This document shows positions 34,891-47,102 of a stretch of 64,000 nucleotides of DNA, in pieces. Below the pieces are notes generated by a model that saw nothing but the letters and a program-made list of their open reading frames with translations, ran no database searches and was not told the origin of the DNA. The stretch's first letter is position 1. Every line of letters begins with the position of its first letter. This DNA is from Hydractinia symbiolongicarpus (taxonomy: Eukaryota > Cnidaria > Hydrozoa > Anthoathecata > Hydractiniidae): the NCBI RefSeq assembly GCF_029227915.1, contig NC_079880.1:3412001-3476000 (forward strand), written 5' to 3'. The translations under genes and the position numbers were made by a program.

Positions 34891-36917
34891 CACCACTAAA
34901 GCCCCTGAGACTTTTAGTTTTTAAAAATGTTTTCATTTTTAATGAGACGCTGAATAAAAGAAGTTTAATTGCCGGCAAACGAAAACCCGCGACTTCCCGT
35001 AAATCCCGGACTCGGCCCGTATAGTCAAAAGTATACAAAGAAAGTACCCAGGGAGTAAACTCATTTCCCGAACGATTTTTTAAATTAATTTTCACCACTA
35101 AAACGCATGAGACTTGTAGTTTTCGGAAATGTTTTCATTTTTGATGAGACGCTTAATAAAAGAAGTTTAATCGCCGGCAAACGAAAACCCGCCATTTCCC
35201 GTAAACCCCGGACTCGGTCCGTATAGTCGAATGTATACAAATAAAGTACCCTGTGAGTAAACTCATTTCCCGAACGAATTTTTAAATTATTTTTTCACCA
35301 CTAAAACGCATGAGACTTGTAGTTTTCAGAAATGTTTTCATTTTTGATGAGACGCTTAATAAAAGTGGTTTAATCGCCGGCAAACGAAAACCCGCGATTT
35401 CCCGTAAATCCCGGGCTTGGCCCGTATAGTCGAATGTATACAAAGAAAGTACCCTGTGAGTAAACTCATCTCCAAAACGATTTTTTAAATTATCTTTTCA
35501 CCACTAAAACGCTTGAGACTTGTAGTTTTCAAAAATTTTTTCATTTTTGATGAGACGCTGAATAAAAGAAGTTTAATTGCCGGCAAACGAAAACCCGCCA
35601 TTTCCCGTAAACCCCGGACTCGGCCCGCATAGTCAAAAGTATACAAAGAAAGTACCCAGGGAGTAAACTCATTTCCCGAACGATTTTTTAAAATATTTTT
35701 TCACCACTAAATCGCATGAGACTTGTAGTATTTAAAAATATTTTCATTTTTGATGAGACGCTGAATAAAAGAAGTTTAATCGCCGGCAAACGAAAACCCG
35801 CGACTTCCCGTAAATCCCGGACTCGGCCCGTATAGTCAAAAGTATACAAAGAAAGTACCCGGGGTGTAAACTCATTTCCCGACCGATTTTTTAAATTATT
35901 ATTTCACCACTAAAGCCCCTGAGACTTTTAGTTTTTAAAAATGTTTTCATTTTTAATGAGACGCTGAATAAAAGAAGTTTAATTGCCGGCAAACGAAAAC
36001 CCGCGACTTCCCGTAAATCCCGGACTCGGCCCGTATAGTCAAAAGTATACAAAGAAAGTACCCAGGGAGTAAACTCATTTCCCGAACGATTTTTTAAATT
36101 AATTTTCACCACTAAAACGCATGAGACTTGTAGTTTTCAGAAATGTTTTCATTTTTGATGAGACGCTTAATAAAAGAAGTTTAATCGCCGGCAAACGAAA
36201 ATCCGCCATTTCCCGTAAACCCCGGGCTTGGCCCGTATAGTCGAATGTATACAAAAAAAGTACCCTGTGAGTAAACTCATTTCCAAAACGATTTTTTAAA
36301 TTATCTTTTCACCACTAAAACGCTTGAGACTTGTAGTTTTCAAAAAATTTTTCATTTTTGATGAGACGCTGAATAAAAGAAGTTTAATTGCCGGCAAACG
36401 AAAACCCGCCATTTCCCGTAAACCCCGGACTCGGCCCGCATAGTCAAAAGTATACAAAGAAAGTACCCAGGGAGTAAACTCATTTCCCGAACGATTTTTT
36501 AAATTAATTTTCACCACTAAAACGCATGAGACTTGTAGTTTTCAGAAATGTTTTCATTTTTGATAAGACGCTTAATGAAAGTTGTTTAATCGCCGGCAAA
36601 CGAAAACCCGCGATTTCCCGTAAATCCCGGGCTTGGCCCTTATAGTCGAATGTATACAAAGAAAGTACCCTGTGAGTAAACTCATTTCCCGAACGAATTT
36701 TTAAATTATTTTTTCACCACTAAAACGCATGAGACTTGTAGTTTTCAAAAATGTTTTCATTTTTGATGAGACGCTGAATAAAAGAAGTTTAATCGCCGGC
36801 AAACGAAAACCTGCGATTTGCCGTAAATCCCAGACTCGGCCCGTATAGTCAAAAGTATACAAAGAAAGTACCCGGGGTGTAAACTCATTTCCCGAACGAT
36901 TTTTTAAATTATTATTT
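34891..36917 (+). repeat. Two five-monomer units headed by a CCCCTGAG B (1,014 and 1,013 bp)
   Basis: B monomers at 34891 and 35905 share AAAGCCCCTGAG, ACTTTTAG and TTTTTAATGAGACGC, which together I saw only here. The second monomer of each is an A/B mixture with CTTAATAAAAGAAG and TCGAATG. Beyond it the two units diverge: the second loses the C-like monomer and continues with CGCTTGAG, A and E'. Hence a partial duplication followed by exchange. Confidence 0.85.
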
Positions 36918-37728
36918 CACCACTAAAGCCTATGAGACTTGTAGTTTTTAAAAATGTTTTCATTTTTAATGAGACGCTGAATAAAAGAAGTTTAATTGCC
37001 GGCAAACGAAAACCCGCGACTTCCCGTAAATCCCGGACTCGGCCCGTATAGTCAAAAGTATACAAAGAAAGTACCCAGGGAGTAAACTCATTTCCCGAAC
37101 GATTTTTTAAATTAATTTTCACCACTAAAACGCATGAGACTTGTAGTTTTCAGAAATGTTTTCATTTTTGATGAGACGCTTAATGAAAGTTGTTTAATCG
37201 CCGGCAAACGAAAACCCACGATTTCCCGTAAATCCCGGGCTTGGCCCGTATTGTCGAATGTATACAAAGAAAGTACCCTGTGAGTAAACTCATTTCCCGA
37301 ACGAATTTTTAAATTATTTTTTCACCACTAAAACGCATGAGACTTGTAGTTTTCAGAAATGTTTTCATTTTTGATGAGACGCTTAATAAAAGTGATTTAA
37401 TCGCCGGCAAACGAAAACCCGCGATTTCCCGTAAATCCCGGGCTTGGCCCGTATAGTCGAATGTATACAAAGAAAGTACCCTGTGAGTAAACTCATTTCC
37501 AAAACGATTTTTTAAATTATCTTTTCACCACTAAAACGCTTGAGACTTGTAGTTTTCAAAAATGTTTTCATTTTTGATGAGACGCTGAATAAAAGAAGTT
37601 TAATCGCCGGCAAATGAAAACCTGCGATTTGCCGTAAATCCCGGACTCGGCCCGTATAGTCAAAAGTATACAAAGAAAGTACCCGGGGTGTAAACTCATT
37701 TCCCGAACGATTTTTTAAATTATTATTT
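36918..37728 (+). repeat. 811-bp four-monomer unit (B-A-C-E')
   Basis: B with CCTATGAG and TTTTTAATGAG, A with CCCACGAT, C-like with AGTGATTTA, and E' whose head is CGCTTGAG. B-A-C restarts at 37729. Related B copies (CCTATGAG) lie at 19314, 32459, 54004 and 56235. Confidence 0.9.
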
Positions 37729-40700
37729 CACCACTAAAGCCTATGAGACTTGTAGTTTTTAAAAATGTTTTCATTTTTAATGAGACGCTGAATAAAAGAA
37801 GTTTAATTGCCGGCAAACGAAAACCCGCAACTTCCCGTAAATCCCGGACTCGGCCCGTATAGTCAAAAGTATACAAAGAAAGTACCCAGGGAGTAAACTC
37901 ATTTCCCGAACGATTTTTTAAATTAATTTTCACCACTAAAACGCATGAGACTTGTAGTTTTCAGAAATGTTTTCATTTTTGATGAGACGCTTAATGAAAG
38001 TTGTTTAATCGCCGGCAAACGAAAACCCGCGATTTCCCGTAAATCCCGGGCTTGGCCCGTATAGTCGAATGTATACAAAGAAAGTACCCTGTGAGTAAAC
38101 TCATTTCCCGAACGAATTTTTAAATTATTTTTTCACCACTAAAACGCATGAGACTTGTAGTTTTCAGAAATGTTTTCATTTTTGATGAGACGCTTAATAA
38201 AAGTGATTTAATCGCCGGCAAACGAAAACCCGCGATTTCCCGTAAATCCCGGGCTTGGCCCGTATAGTCGAATGTATACAAAGAAAGTACCCTGTGAGTA
38301 AACTCATTTCACAAACGATTTTTTAAATAATCTTTTCACCACTAAAACGCTTGAGACTTGTAGTTTTCAAAAATGTTTTCATTTTTGATGAGACGCTGAA
38401 TAAAAGAAGTTTAATTGCCGGCAAACGAAAACCCGCCATTTCCCGTAAACCCCGGACTCGGCCCGCATAGTAAAAAGTATACAAAGAAAGTACCCAGGGA
38501 GTAAACTCATTTCCCGAACGATTTTTTAAATTATTTTTTTACCACTAAATCGCATGAGACTTGTAGTTTTCAAAAATGTTTTCATTTTTGATGAGACGCT
38601 GAATAAAAGAAGTTTAATCGCCGGCAAACGAAAACCTGCGATTTCCCGTAAATCCCGGACTCGGCCCGTATAGTCAAAAGTATACAAAGAAAGTACCCAG
38701 GCTGTAAACTCATTTCCCGAACGATTTTTTAAATTATTATTTCACCACTAAAGCCCATGAGACTTGTAGTATTTAAAAATATTTTCATTTTTGATGAGAC
38801 GCTGAATAAAAGAAGTTTAATCGCCGGCAAACGAAAACCTGCGATTTCCCGTAAATCCCGGACTCGGCCCGTATAGTCAAAAGTATACAAAGAAAGTACC
38901 CAGGGTGTAAACTCATATCCCGAACAATTTTTTAATTATTATTTCACCACTAAAGCCCATGAGACCTGTAGTATATAAAAATATTTTCATTTTTGATGAG
39001 ACGCTGAATAAAAGACGTTTAATCGCCGGCAAACGAAAACCCGCGACTTTCCGTAAATCCCGGACTCGGCCCGTATAGTCAAAAGTATACAAAGAAAGTA
39101 CCCAGGGAGTAAACTCATTTCCCGAACGATTTTTTAAATTAATTTTCACCACTAAAACGCATGAGACTAGTAGTTTTCAGAAATGTTTTCATTTTTGATA
39201 AGACGCTTGATGAAAGTTGTTTAATCGCCGGCAAACGAAAACCCGCGATTTCCCGTAAATCCCGGGCTTGGCCCGTATAGTCGAATGTATACAAAGAAAG
39301 TACCCTGTGAGTAAACTCATTTCCCGAACGAATTTTTAAATTATTTTTTCACCACTAAAACGCATGAGACTTGTAGTTTTCAAAAATGTTTTCATTTTTG
39401 ATGAGACGCTGAATAAAAGAAGTTTAATTGCCGGCAAACGAAAACCCGCGACTTCCCGTAAATCCCGGACTCGGCCCGTATAGTCAAAAGTATACAAAGA
39501 AAGTACCCAGGGAGTAAACTCATTTCCCGAACGATTTTTTAAATTAATTTTCACCACTAAAACGCATGAGACTTGTAGTTTTCAGAAATGTTTTCATTTT
39601 TGATGAGACGCTTAATAAAAGTTGTTTAATCGCCGGCAAACGAAAACCCACGATTTCCCGTAAATCCCGGGCTTGGCCCGTATAGTCGAATGTATACAAA
39701 GAAAGTACCCTGTGAGTAAACTCATTTCCCGAACGAATTTTTAAATTATTTTTTCACCACTAAAACGCATGAGACTTGTAGTTTTCAGAAATGTTTTCAT
39801 TTTTGATGAGACGCTTTATAAAAGTGGTTTAATCGCCGGCAAACGAAAACCCGTGATTTCCCGTAAATCCCGGGCTTGGCCCGTATAGTCGAATGTATAC
39901 AAAGAAAGTACCCTGTGAGTAAACTCATTTCCAAAACGATTTTTTAAATTATCTTTTCACCACTAAAACGCTTAAGACTTGTAGTTTTCAAAAATGTTTT
40001 CATTTTTGATGAGACGCTGAGTAAAAGAAGTTTAATTGCCGGCAAACGAAAACCCGCCATTTCCCGTAAACCCCGGACTCGGCCCGCATAGTCAAAAGTA
40101 TACAAAGAAAGTACCCAGAGAGTAAACTCATTTCCCGAATGATTTTTTAAATTATTTTTTCACCACTAAATCGCATGAGACATGTAGTTTTCAAAAATGT
40201 TTTCATTTTTGATGAGACGCTGAATAAAAGAAGTTTAATCGCCGGCAAACGAAAACCTGCGATTTCCCGTAAATCCCGGGCTCGGCCCGTATAGTCAAAA
40301 GTATACAAAGAAAGTACCCTGTGAGTAAACTCATTTCCCGAACGAATTTTTAAATTATTTTTTCACCACTAAAACGCATGAGACTTGTAGTTTTCAAAAA
40401 TGTTTTCATTTTTGATGAGACGCTGAATAAAAGAAGTTTAATCGCCAGCAAACGAAAACCTGCGTTTTGCCGTAAATCCCGGACTCGGCCCGTATAGTCA
40501 AAAGTATACAAAGAAAGTACCCGGGGTGTAAACTCATTTCCCGAACGATTTTTTAAATTATTATTTCACCACTAAAGCCCATGAGACTTTTAGTTTTTAA
40601 AAATGTTTTCATTTTTAATGAGACGCTGAATAAAAGAAGTTTAATTGCCGGCAAACGAAAACCCGCGACTTCCCGTAAATCCCGGACTCGGCCCGTATAG

Positions 40701-43480
40701 TCAAAAGTATACAAAGAAAGTACCCAGGGAGTAAACGCATTTCCCGAACGATTTTTTAAATTAATTTTCACCACTAAAACGCATGAGACTTGTAGTTTTC
40801 AGAAATGTTTTCATTTTTGATGAGACGCTTAATGAAAGTTGTTTAATCGCCGGCAAACGAAAACCCACGATTTCCCGTAAATCCCGGGCTTGACCCGTAT
40901 AGTCGAATGTATACAAAGAAAGTACCCTGTGAGTAAACTCATTTCCTGAACGAATTTTTAAATTATTTTTTCACCACTAAAACGCATGAGACTTGTAGTT
41001 TTCAGAAATGTTTTCATTTTTGATGAGACGCTTAATAAAAGTGGTTTAATCGCCGGCAAACGAAAACCCGCGATTTCCCGTAAATCCCGGGCTTGGCCCG
41101 TATAGTCGAATGTATACAAAGAAAGTACCCTGTGAGTAAACTCATTTCCAAAACGATTTTTTAAATTATCTTTTCACCACTAAAACGCTTGAGACTTGTA
41201 GTTTTCAAAAAATTTTTCATTTTTGATGAGACGCTGAATAAAAGAAGTTTAATTGCCGGCAAACGAAAACCCGCCATTTCCCGTAAACCCCGGACTCGGC
41301 CCGCATAGTCAAAAGTATACAAAGAAAGTACCCAGGGAGTAAACTCATTTCCCGAACGATTTTTTAAATTATTTTTTCACCACTAAATCGCATGAGACTT
41401 GTAGTTTTCAAAAATGTTTTCATTTTTGATGAGACGCTGAATAAAAGAAGTTTAATCGCCGGCAAACGAAAACCTGCGATTTCCCGTAAATCCCGGACTC
41501 GGCCCGTATAGTCAAAAGTATACAAAGAAAGTACCCAGGCTGTAAACTCATTTCCCGAACGATTTTTTAAATTATTATTTCACCACTAAAGCCCATGAGA
41601 CTTGTAGTATTTAAAAATATTTTCATTTTTGATGAGACGCTGAATAAAAGAAGTTTAATCGCCGGCAAACGAAAACCTGCGATTTCCCGTAAATCCCGGA
41701 CTCGGCCCGTATAGTCAAAAGTATACAAAGAAAGTACCCAGGGTGTAAACTCATTTCCCGAACGATTTTTTAAATTATTATTTCACCACTAAAGCCCATG
41801 AGACCTGTAGTATATAAAAATATTTTCATTTTTGATGAGACGCTGAATAAAAGAAGTTTAATCGCCGGCAAACGAAACCCCGCGACTTTCCGTAAATCCC
41901 GGACTCGGCCCGTATAGTCAAAAGTATACAAAGAAGGTACCCAGGGAGTAAACTCATTTCCCGAACGATTTTTTAAATTAATTTTCACCACTAAAACGCA
42001 TGAGACTAGTAGTTTTCAGAAATGTTTTCATTTTTGATAAGACGCTTAATGAAAGTTGTTTAATCGCCGGCAAACGAAAACCCGCGATTTCCCGTAAATC
42101 CCGGGCTTGACCCGTATAGTCGAATGTATACAAAGAAAGTACCCTGTGAGTAAACTCATTTCCCGAACGAATTTTTAAATTATTTTTTCACCACTAAAAC
42201 GCATGAGACTTGTAGTTTTCAAAAATGTTTTCATTTTTGATGAGACGCTGAATAAAAGAAGTTTAATCGCCGGCAAACGAAAACCTGCGATTTGCCGTAA
42301 ATCCCGCACTCGGCCCGTATAGTCAAAAGTATACAACGAAAGTACCCGGGGTGTAAACTCATTTCCCGAACGATTTTTTAAATTATTATTTCACCACTAA
42401 AGCCCATGAGACTTTTAGTTTTTAAAAATGTTTTTATTTTTAATGAGACGCTTAATGAAAGAGGTTTAATCGCCGGCAAACGAAAACCCGAGATTTCCCG
42501 TAAATCCCGGGCTTGGCCCGTATAGTCAAAAGTATACAAAGATAATACCCAGGGAGTAAACTCATTTCCCGAACGATTTTTTAAATTATTATTTCACCAC
42601 TAAAGCCCATGAGACTTGTAGTTTTTAAAAATGTTTTCATTTTTGATGAGACGCTGAATAAAAGAAGTTTAATCGCCGGCAAACGAAACCCTGCGATTTC
42701 CCGTAAATCCCGGACTTGGCCCGTATAGTCAAAAGTATACAAAGAAAGTACCCAGGGTGTAAACTCATTTCCCGAACGATTTTTTAAATTATTATTTCAC
42801 CACTAAAGCCCATGAGACTTGTAGTATTTAAAAATATTTTCATTTTTGATGAGACGCTGAATAAAAGAAGTTTAATCGCCGGCAAACGAAAACCCGCGAC
42901 TTCCCGTAAATCCCGGACTCGGCCCGTATAGTCAAAAGTATACAAAGAAAGAACCCAGGGAGTAAACTCATTTCCCGAACGATTTTTTAAATTTTTTTCA
43001 CCACTAAAACGCAAGAGACTTGTAGTTTTTAAAAATGTTTTCATTTTTGATGAGACGCTGAATAAAAGAATTTTAATTGCCGGCAAACCAGAACCCGCGT
43101 CTTCCCGTAAATCCCGGACTCGGCCCGTATAGTCAAAAGTATACAAAGAAAGTACCCAGGGAGTAAACTCATTTTCCGAACGATTTTTTAATTTTTTTTT
43201 TCACCACTAAAACGCATGAGACTTGTAGTTTTCAGAAATGTTTTCATTTTTGATGAGACGCCTAATGAAAGTTGTTTATTCGCCGGCAAACGAAAACCCG
43301 CGATTTCCCGTAAATCCCGGGCTTGGCCCGTATAGTCGAATGTATACAAAGAAAGTACCCTGTGAGTAAACTCATTTCCAGAACGATTTTTTAATTTATT
43401 TTTTCAACACTAAAACGCATGAGACTTGTAGTTTTCAAAAATGTTTTCATTTTTGATGAGACGCTTAATGAAAGAGGTTT
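37729..43480 (+). repeat. Segment duplicated downstream at 56.2-64.0 kb
   Basis: About 28 in-register monomers. B 37729, A 37931 and C-like are followed by CGCTTGAG, E, F, a D variant with GAGACCTGTAG, A with GCTTGATGAAAG, then further E', B, A, C and CGCTTGAG modules. Near 38930 a T is missing (AACAATTTTTTAATT), a mark shared with 57436. A 201-bp monomer near 42785-42990, from a shortened T run before CACCACT, keeps frame across two monomers and creates a 120-codon minus-strand open frame. CGCAAGAG near 43010 is private. Confidence 0.9.
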
Positions 43481-44762
43481 AATCGCCGGCAAACAAAAAC
43501 CCGAGATTTCCCGTAAATCCCGGGCTTGGCCCGTATAGTCAAAAGTATACAAAGATAGTACCCAGGGAGTAAACTCATTTCCCGAACGATTTTTTAAATT
43601 ATTATTTCACCACTAAAGCCCATGAGACTTGTAGTTTTTAAAAATGTTTTCATTTTTGATGAGACGCTGAATAAAAGAAGTTTAATTGCCGGCAAACGAA
43701 AACCCGCGACTTCCCGTAAATCCCGGACTCGGCCCGTATAGTCATAAGTATACAAAGAAAGTACACAGGGAGTAAACTCATTTCCCGAACGATTTTTTAA
43801 ATTAATTTTCACCACTAAAACGCATGAGACTTGTAGTTTTCAGAAATGTTTTCATTTTTGATGAGACGCTTAATGAAAGTTGTTTAATCGCCGGCAAACG
43901 AAAACCGCGATTTCCCGTAAATCCCGGGCTTGGCCCGTATAGTCGAATGTATACAAAGAAAGTACCCTGTGAGTAAACTCATTTCCCGAACGAATTTTTA
44001 AATTATTTTTTCACCACTAAAACGCATGAGACTTGTAGTTTTCAGAAATGTTTTCATTTTTGATGAGACGCTTAATAAAAGTGGTTTAATCGCCGGCAAA
44101 CGAAAACCCGCGATTTCCCGTAAATCCCGGGCTTGGCCCGTATAGTCCAATGTATACAAAGAAAGTACCCTGTGAGTAAACTCATTTCCGAAACGATTTT
44201 TTCAATTATCTTTTCACCACTAAAACGCATGGGACTTGCAGTTTTCAAAAATGTTTTCATTTTTGATGAGACGCTTAATAAAAGAGGTTTAATCGCCGGC
44301 AAACGAAATCCCGCGATTTCCCGTAAATCCCGGGCTTGGCCCGTATAGTCGAATGTATACAAAGAAAGTACCCAGAGAGTAAACTCATTTCACGAACGAT
44401 TTTTTAAATTTTTTTTTCACCACTAAAACGCATGAGACTTGTAGTTTTCAAAAATGTTTTCATTTTTGATGAGACGCTTAATGAAAGAGGTTTAATCGCC
44501 GGCAAACGAAAACCCGCGATTTCCCGTAAATCCCGGCCTTGGCCCGTATAGTCGAATGTATACAAAGAAAGTACCCTGTGAGTAAACTCATTTCCAGAAC
44601 GATTTTTTAATTAATTTTTTCAACACTAAAACGCATGAGACTTGTAGTTTTTAAAAATGTTTTCATTTTTGATGAGACGCTGAATAAAAGAAGTTTAATC
44701 GCCGGCAAACGAAAACCTGCGATTTCCCGTAAATCCCGAGTCGGCCCGTATAGTCAAAAGTA
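43481..44762 (+). repeat. Mixed monomers with TGGGACTTGCAG and TTCACGAACG marks
   Basis: Six in-register monomers. The monomer at 44215 has CATGGGACTTGCAG and GCTTAATAAAAGAGG, and ends TTTCACGAACG. These marks recur at 48523, 52583 and 54815. CGAAAACCGCG near 43900, with one C lost, recurs near 48410. These links tie this segment to the 48, 52 and 54 kb regions. Confidence 0.9.
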
Positions 44763-46028
44763 TACAAAGAAAGTACCCAGGGTGTAAACTCCTTTCCCGA
44801 ACGATTTTTTAAATTATTATTTCACCACTAAAGCCCATGAGACTTGTAGTATTTAAAAATATTTTCATTTTTGATGAGACGCTGAATAAAAGAAGTTTAA
44901 TCGCCGGCAAACGAAAACCCGCGACTTCCCGTAAATCCCGGACTCAGCCCGTATAGTCAAAAGTATACAAAGAAAGTACCCAGGGAGTAAACTCATTTCC
45001 CGAACGATTATTTAAATTATTTTTTCACCACTAAAACGCATGAGCCTTGTAGTTATCAAAAATGTTTTCATTTTTGATGAGACGCTGAATAAAAGAAGTT
45101 TAAACGCCGGCAAACGAAAACCTGCGATTTCCCGTAAATCCCGGACTCGGCCCGTATAGTCAAAAGTATACAAAGAAAGTACCCAGGGTGTAAACTCATT
45201 TCCCGAACGATTTTTTAAATTATTATTTCACCACTAAAGCCCATGAGACCTGTAGTATATAAAAATATTTTCATTTTTGATGAGACGCTGAATAAAAGAA
45301 GTTTAATCGCAGGCAAACGAAACCCCGCGACTTTCCGTAAATCCCGGACTCGGCCCGTATAGTCAAAAGTATACAAAGAAAGTACCCAGGGTGTAAACTC
45401 ATTTCCCGAACGAATTTTTAAATTATTTTTTCACCACTAAAACGCATGAGACTTGTAGTTTTCAAAAATGTTTTCATTTTTGATGAGACGCTGAATAAAA
45501 GAAGTTTAATCGCCGGCAAACGAAAACCTGCGATTTGCCGTAAATCCCGGACTCGGCCCGTATAGTAAAAAGTATACAAAGAAAGTACCCGGGGTGTAAA
45601 CTCATTTCCCGAACGATTTTTTAAATTATTATTTCACCACTAAAGCCCATGAGACTTTTAGTTTTTAAAAATGTTTTTATTTTTAATGAGACGCTGAATA
45701 AAAGAAGTTTAAGTGCCGGCAAACGAAAACCCGCGACTTCCCGTAAATCCCGGACTCGGCCCGTATAGTCAAAAGTATACAAAGAAAGTACCCAGGGAGT
45801 AAACTCATTTCCCGAACGATTTTTTAAATTAATTTTCACCACTAAAACGCATGAGACTTGTTATTTTCAGAAATATTTCCATTTTTGATGAGACGCTTAA
45901 TGAAAGTTGTTTAATCGCCGGCAAACGAAAACCCACGATTTCCCGTAAATCCCGGGATTGGCCCGTATAGTCGAATGTATACAAAGAAAGTACCCTGTGA
46001 GTAAACTCATTTCCCGAACGAATTTTTA
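44763..46028 (+). repeat. 1,266-bp duplicated segment, copy 1 (out-of-register right end)
   Basis: Starts inside a monomer at TACAAAG and ends inside an A monomer at ACGAATTTTTA, so its length, 1,266 bp, is six monomers plus about 50 bp. Marks shared with copy 2 include GTAAACTCCTTTCCC near 44783 and 46049, CGGACTCAGCCC near 44940 and 46207, CGATTATTTAAA near 45005 and GAGCCTTGTAGTTATC near 45042. Confidence 0.93.
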
Positions 46029-46088
46029 TACAAAGAAAGTACCCAGGGTGTAAACTCCTTTCCCGAACGATTTTTTAAATTATTATTT
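45838..46088 (+). repeat. Broken monomer pair, 251 bp between CACCACT landmarks
   Basis: At 46027-46028 the linker of an A monomer (ACGAATTTTTA) is joined to TACAAAGAAAG of another monomer, so GTAAACTC and the linker occur twice before the next CACCACT. TA is shared by both sides, a two-base overlap. This is the only over-long monomer interval I found. Confidence 0.93.
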
Positions 46089-47102
46089 CACCACTAAAGC
46101 CCATGAGACTTGTAGTATTTAAAAATATTTTCATTTTTGATGAGACGCTGAATAAAAGAAGTTTAATCGCCGGCAAACGAAAACCCGCGACTTCCCGTAA
46201 ATCCCGGACTCAGCCCGTATAGTCAAAAGTATACAAAGAAAGTACCCAGGGAGTAAACTCATTTCCCGAACGATTATTTAAATTATTTTTTCACCACTAA
46301 AACGCATGAGCCTTGTAGTTATCAAAAATGTTTTCATTTTTGATGAGACGCTGAATAAAAGAAGTTTAATCGCAGGCAAACGAAACCCCGCGACTTTCCG
46401 TAAATCCCGGACTCGGCCCGTATAGTCAAAAGTATACAAAGAAAGTACCCAGGGTGTAAACTCATTTCCCGAACGAATTTTTAAATTATTTTTTCACCAC
46501 TAAAACGCATGAGACTTGTAGTTTTCAAAAATGTTTTCATTTTTGATGAGACGCTGAATAAAAGAAGTTTAATCGCCGGCAAACGAAAACCTGCGATTTG
46601 CCGTAAATCCCGGACTCGGCCCGTATAGTCAAAAGTATACGAAGAAAGTACCCGGGGTGTAAACTCATTTCCCGAACGATTTTTTAAATTATTATTTCAC
46701 CACTAAAGCCCATGAGACTTTTAGTTTTTAAAAATGTTTTTATTTTTAATGAGACGCTGAATAAAAGAAGTTTAAGTGCCGGCAAACGAAAACCCGCGAC
46801 TTCCCGTAAATCCCGGACTCGGCCCGTATAGTCAAAAGTATACAAAGAAAGTACCCAGGGAGTAAACTCATTTCCCAAACGATTTTTTAAATTAATTTTC
46901 ACCACTAAAACGCATGAGACTTGTTATTTTCAGAAATATTTCCATTTTTGATGAGACGCTTAATGAAAGTTGTTTAATCGCCGGCAAACGAAAACCCACG
47001 ATTTCCCGTAAATCCCGGGATTGGCCCGTATAGTCGAATGTATACAAAGAAAGTACCCTGTGAGTAAACTCATTTCCCGAACGAATTTTTAAATTATTTT
47101 TT
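46029..47102 (+). repeat. 1,266-bp duplicated segment, copy 2, lacking one monomer
   Basis: Repeats copy 1 at 1,266 bp offset until near 46370. There the GAGCCTTGTAGTTATC monomer passes into the tail AATCGCAGGC and AAACCCCGCGAC, which in copy 1 belongs to the following D-like monomer. One monomer equivalent (203 bp) has been lost in register, so later marks are offset by 1,063 bp (CTTGTTATTTTC near 45859 and 46922). Confidence 0.92.
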
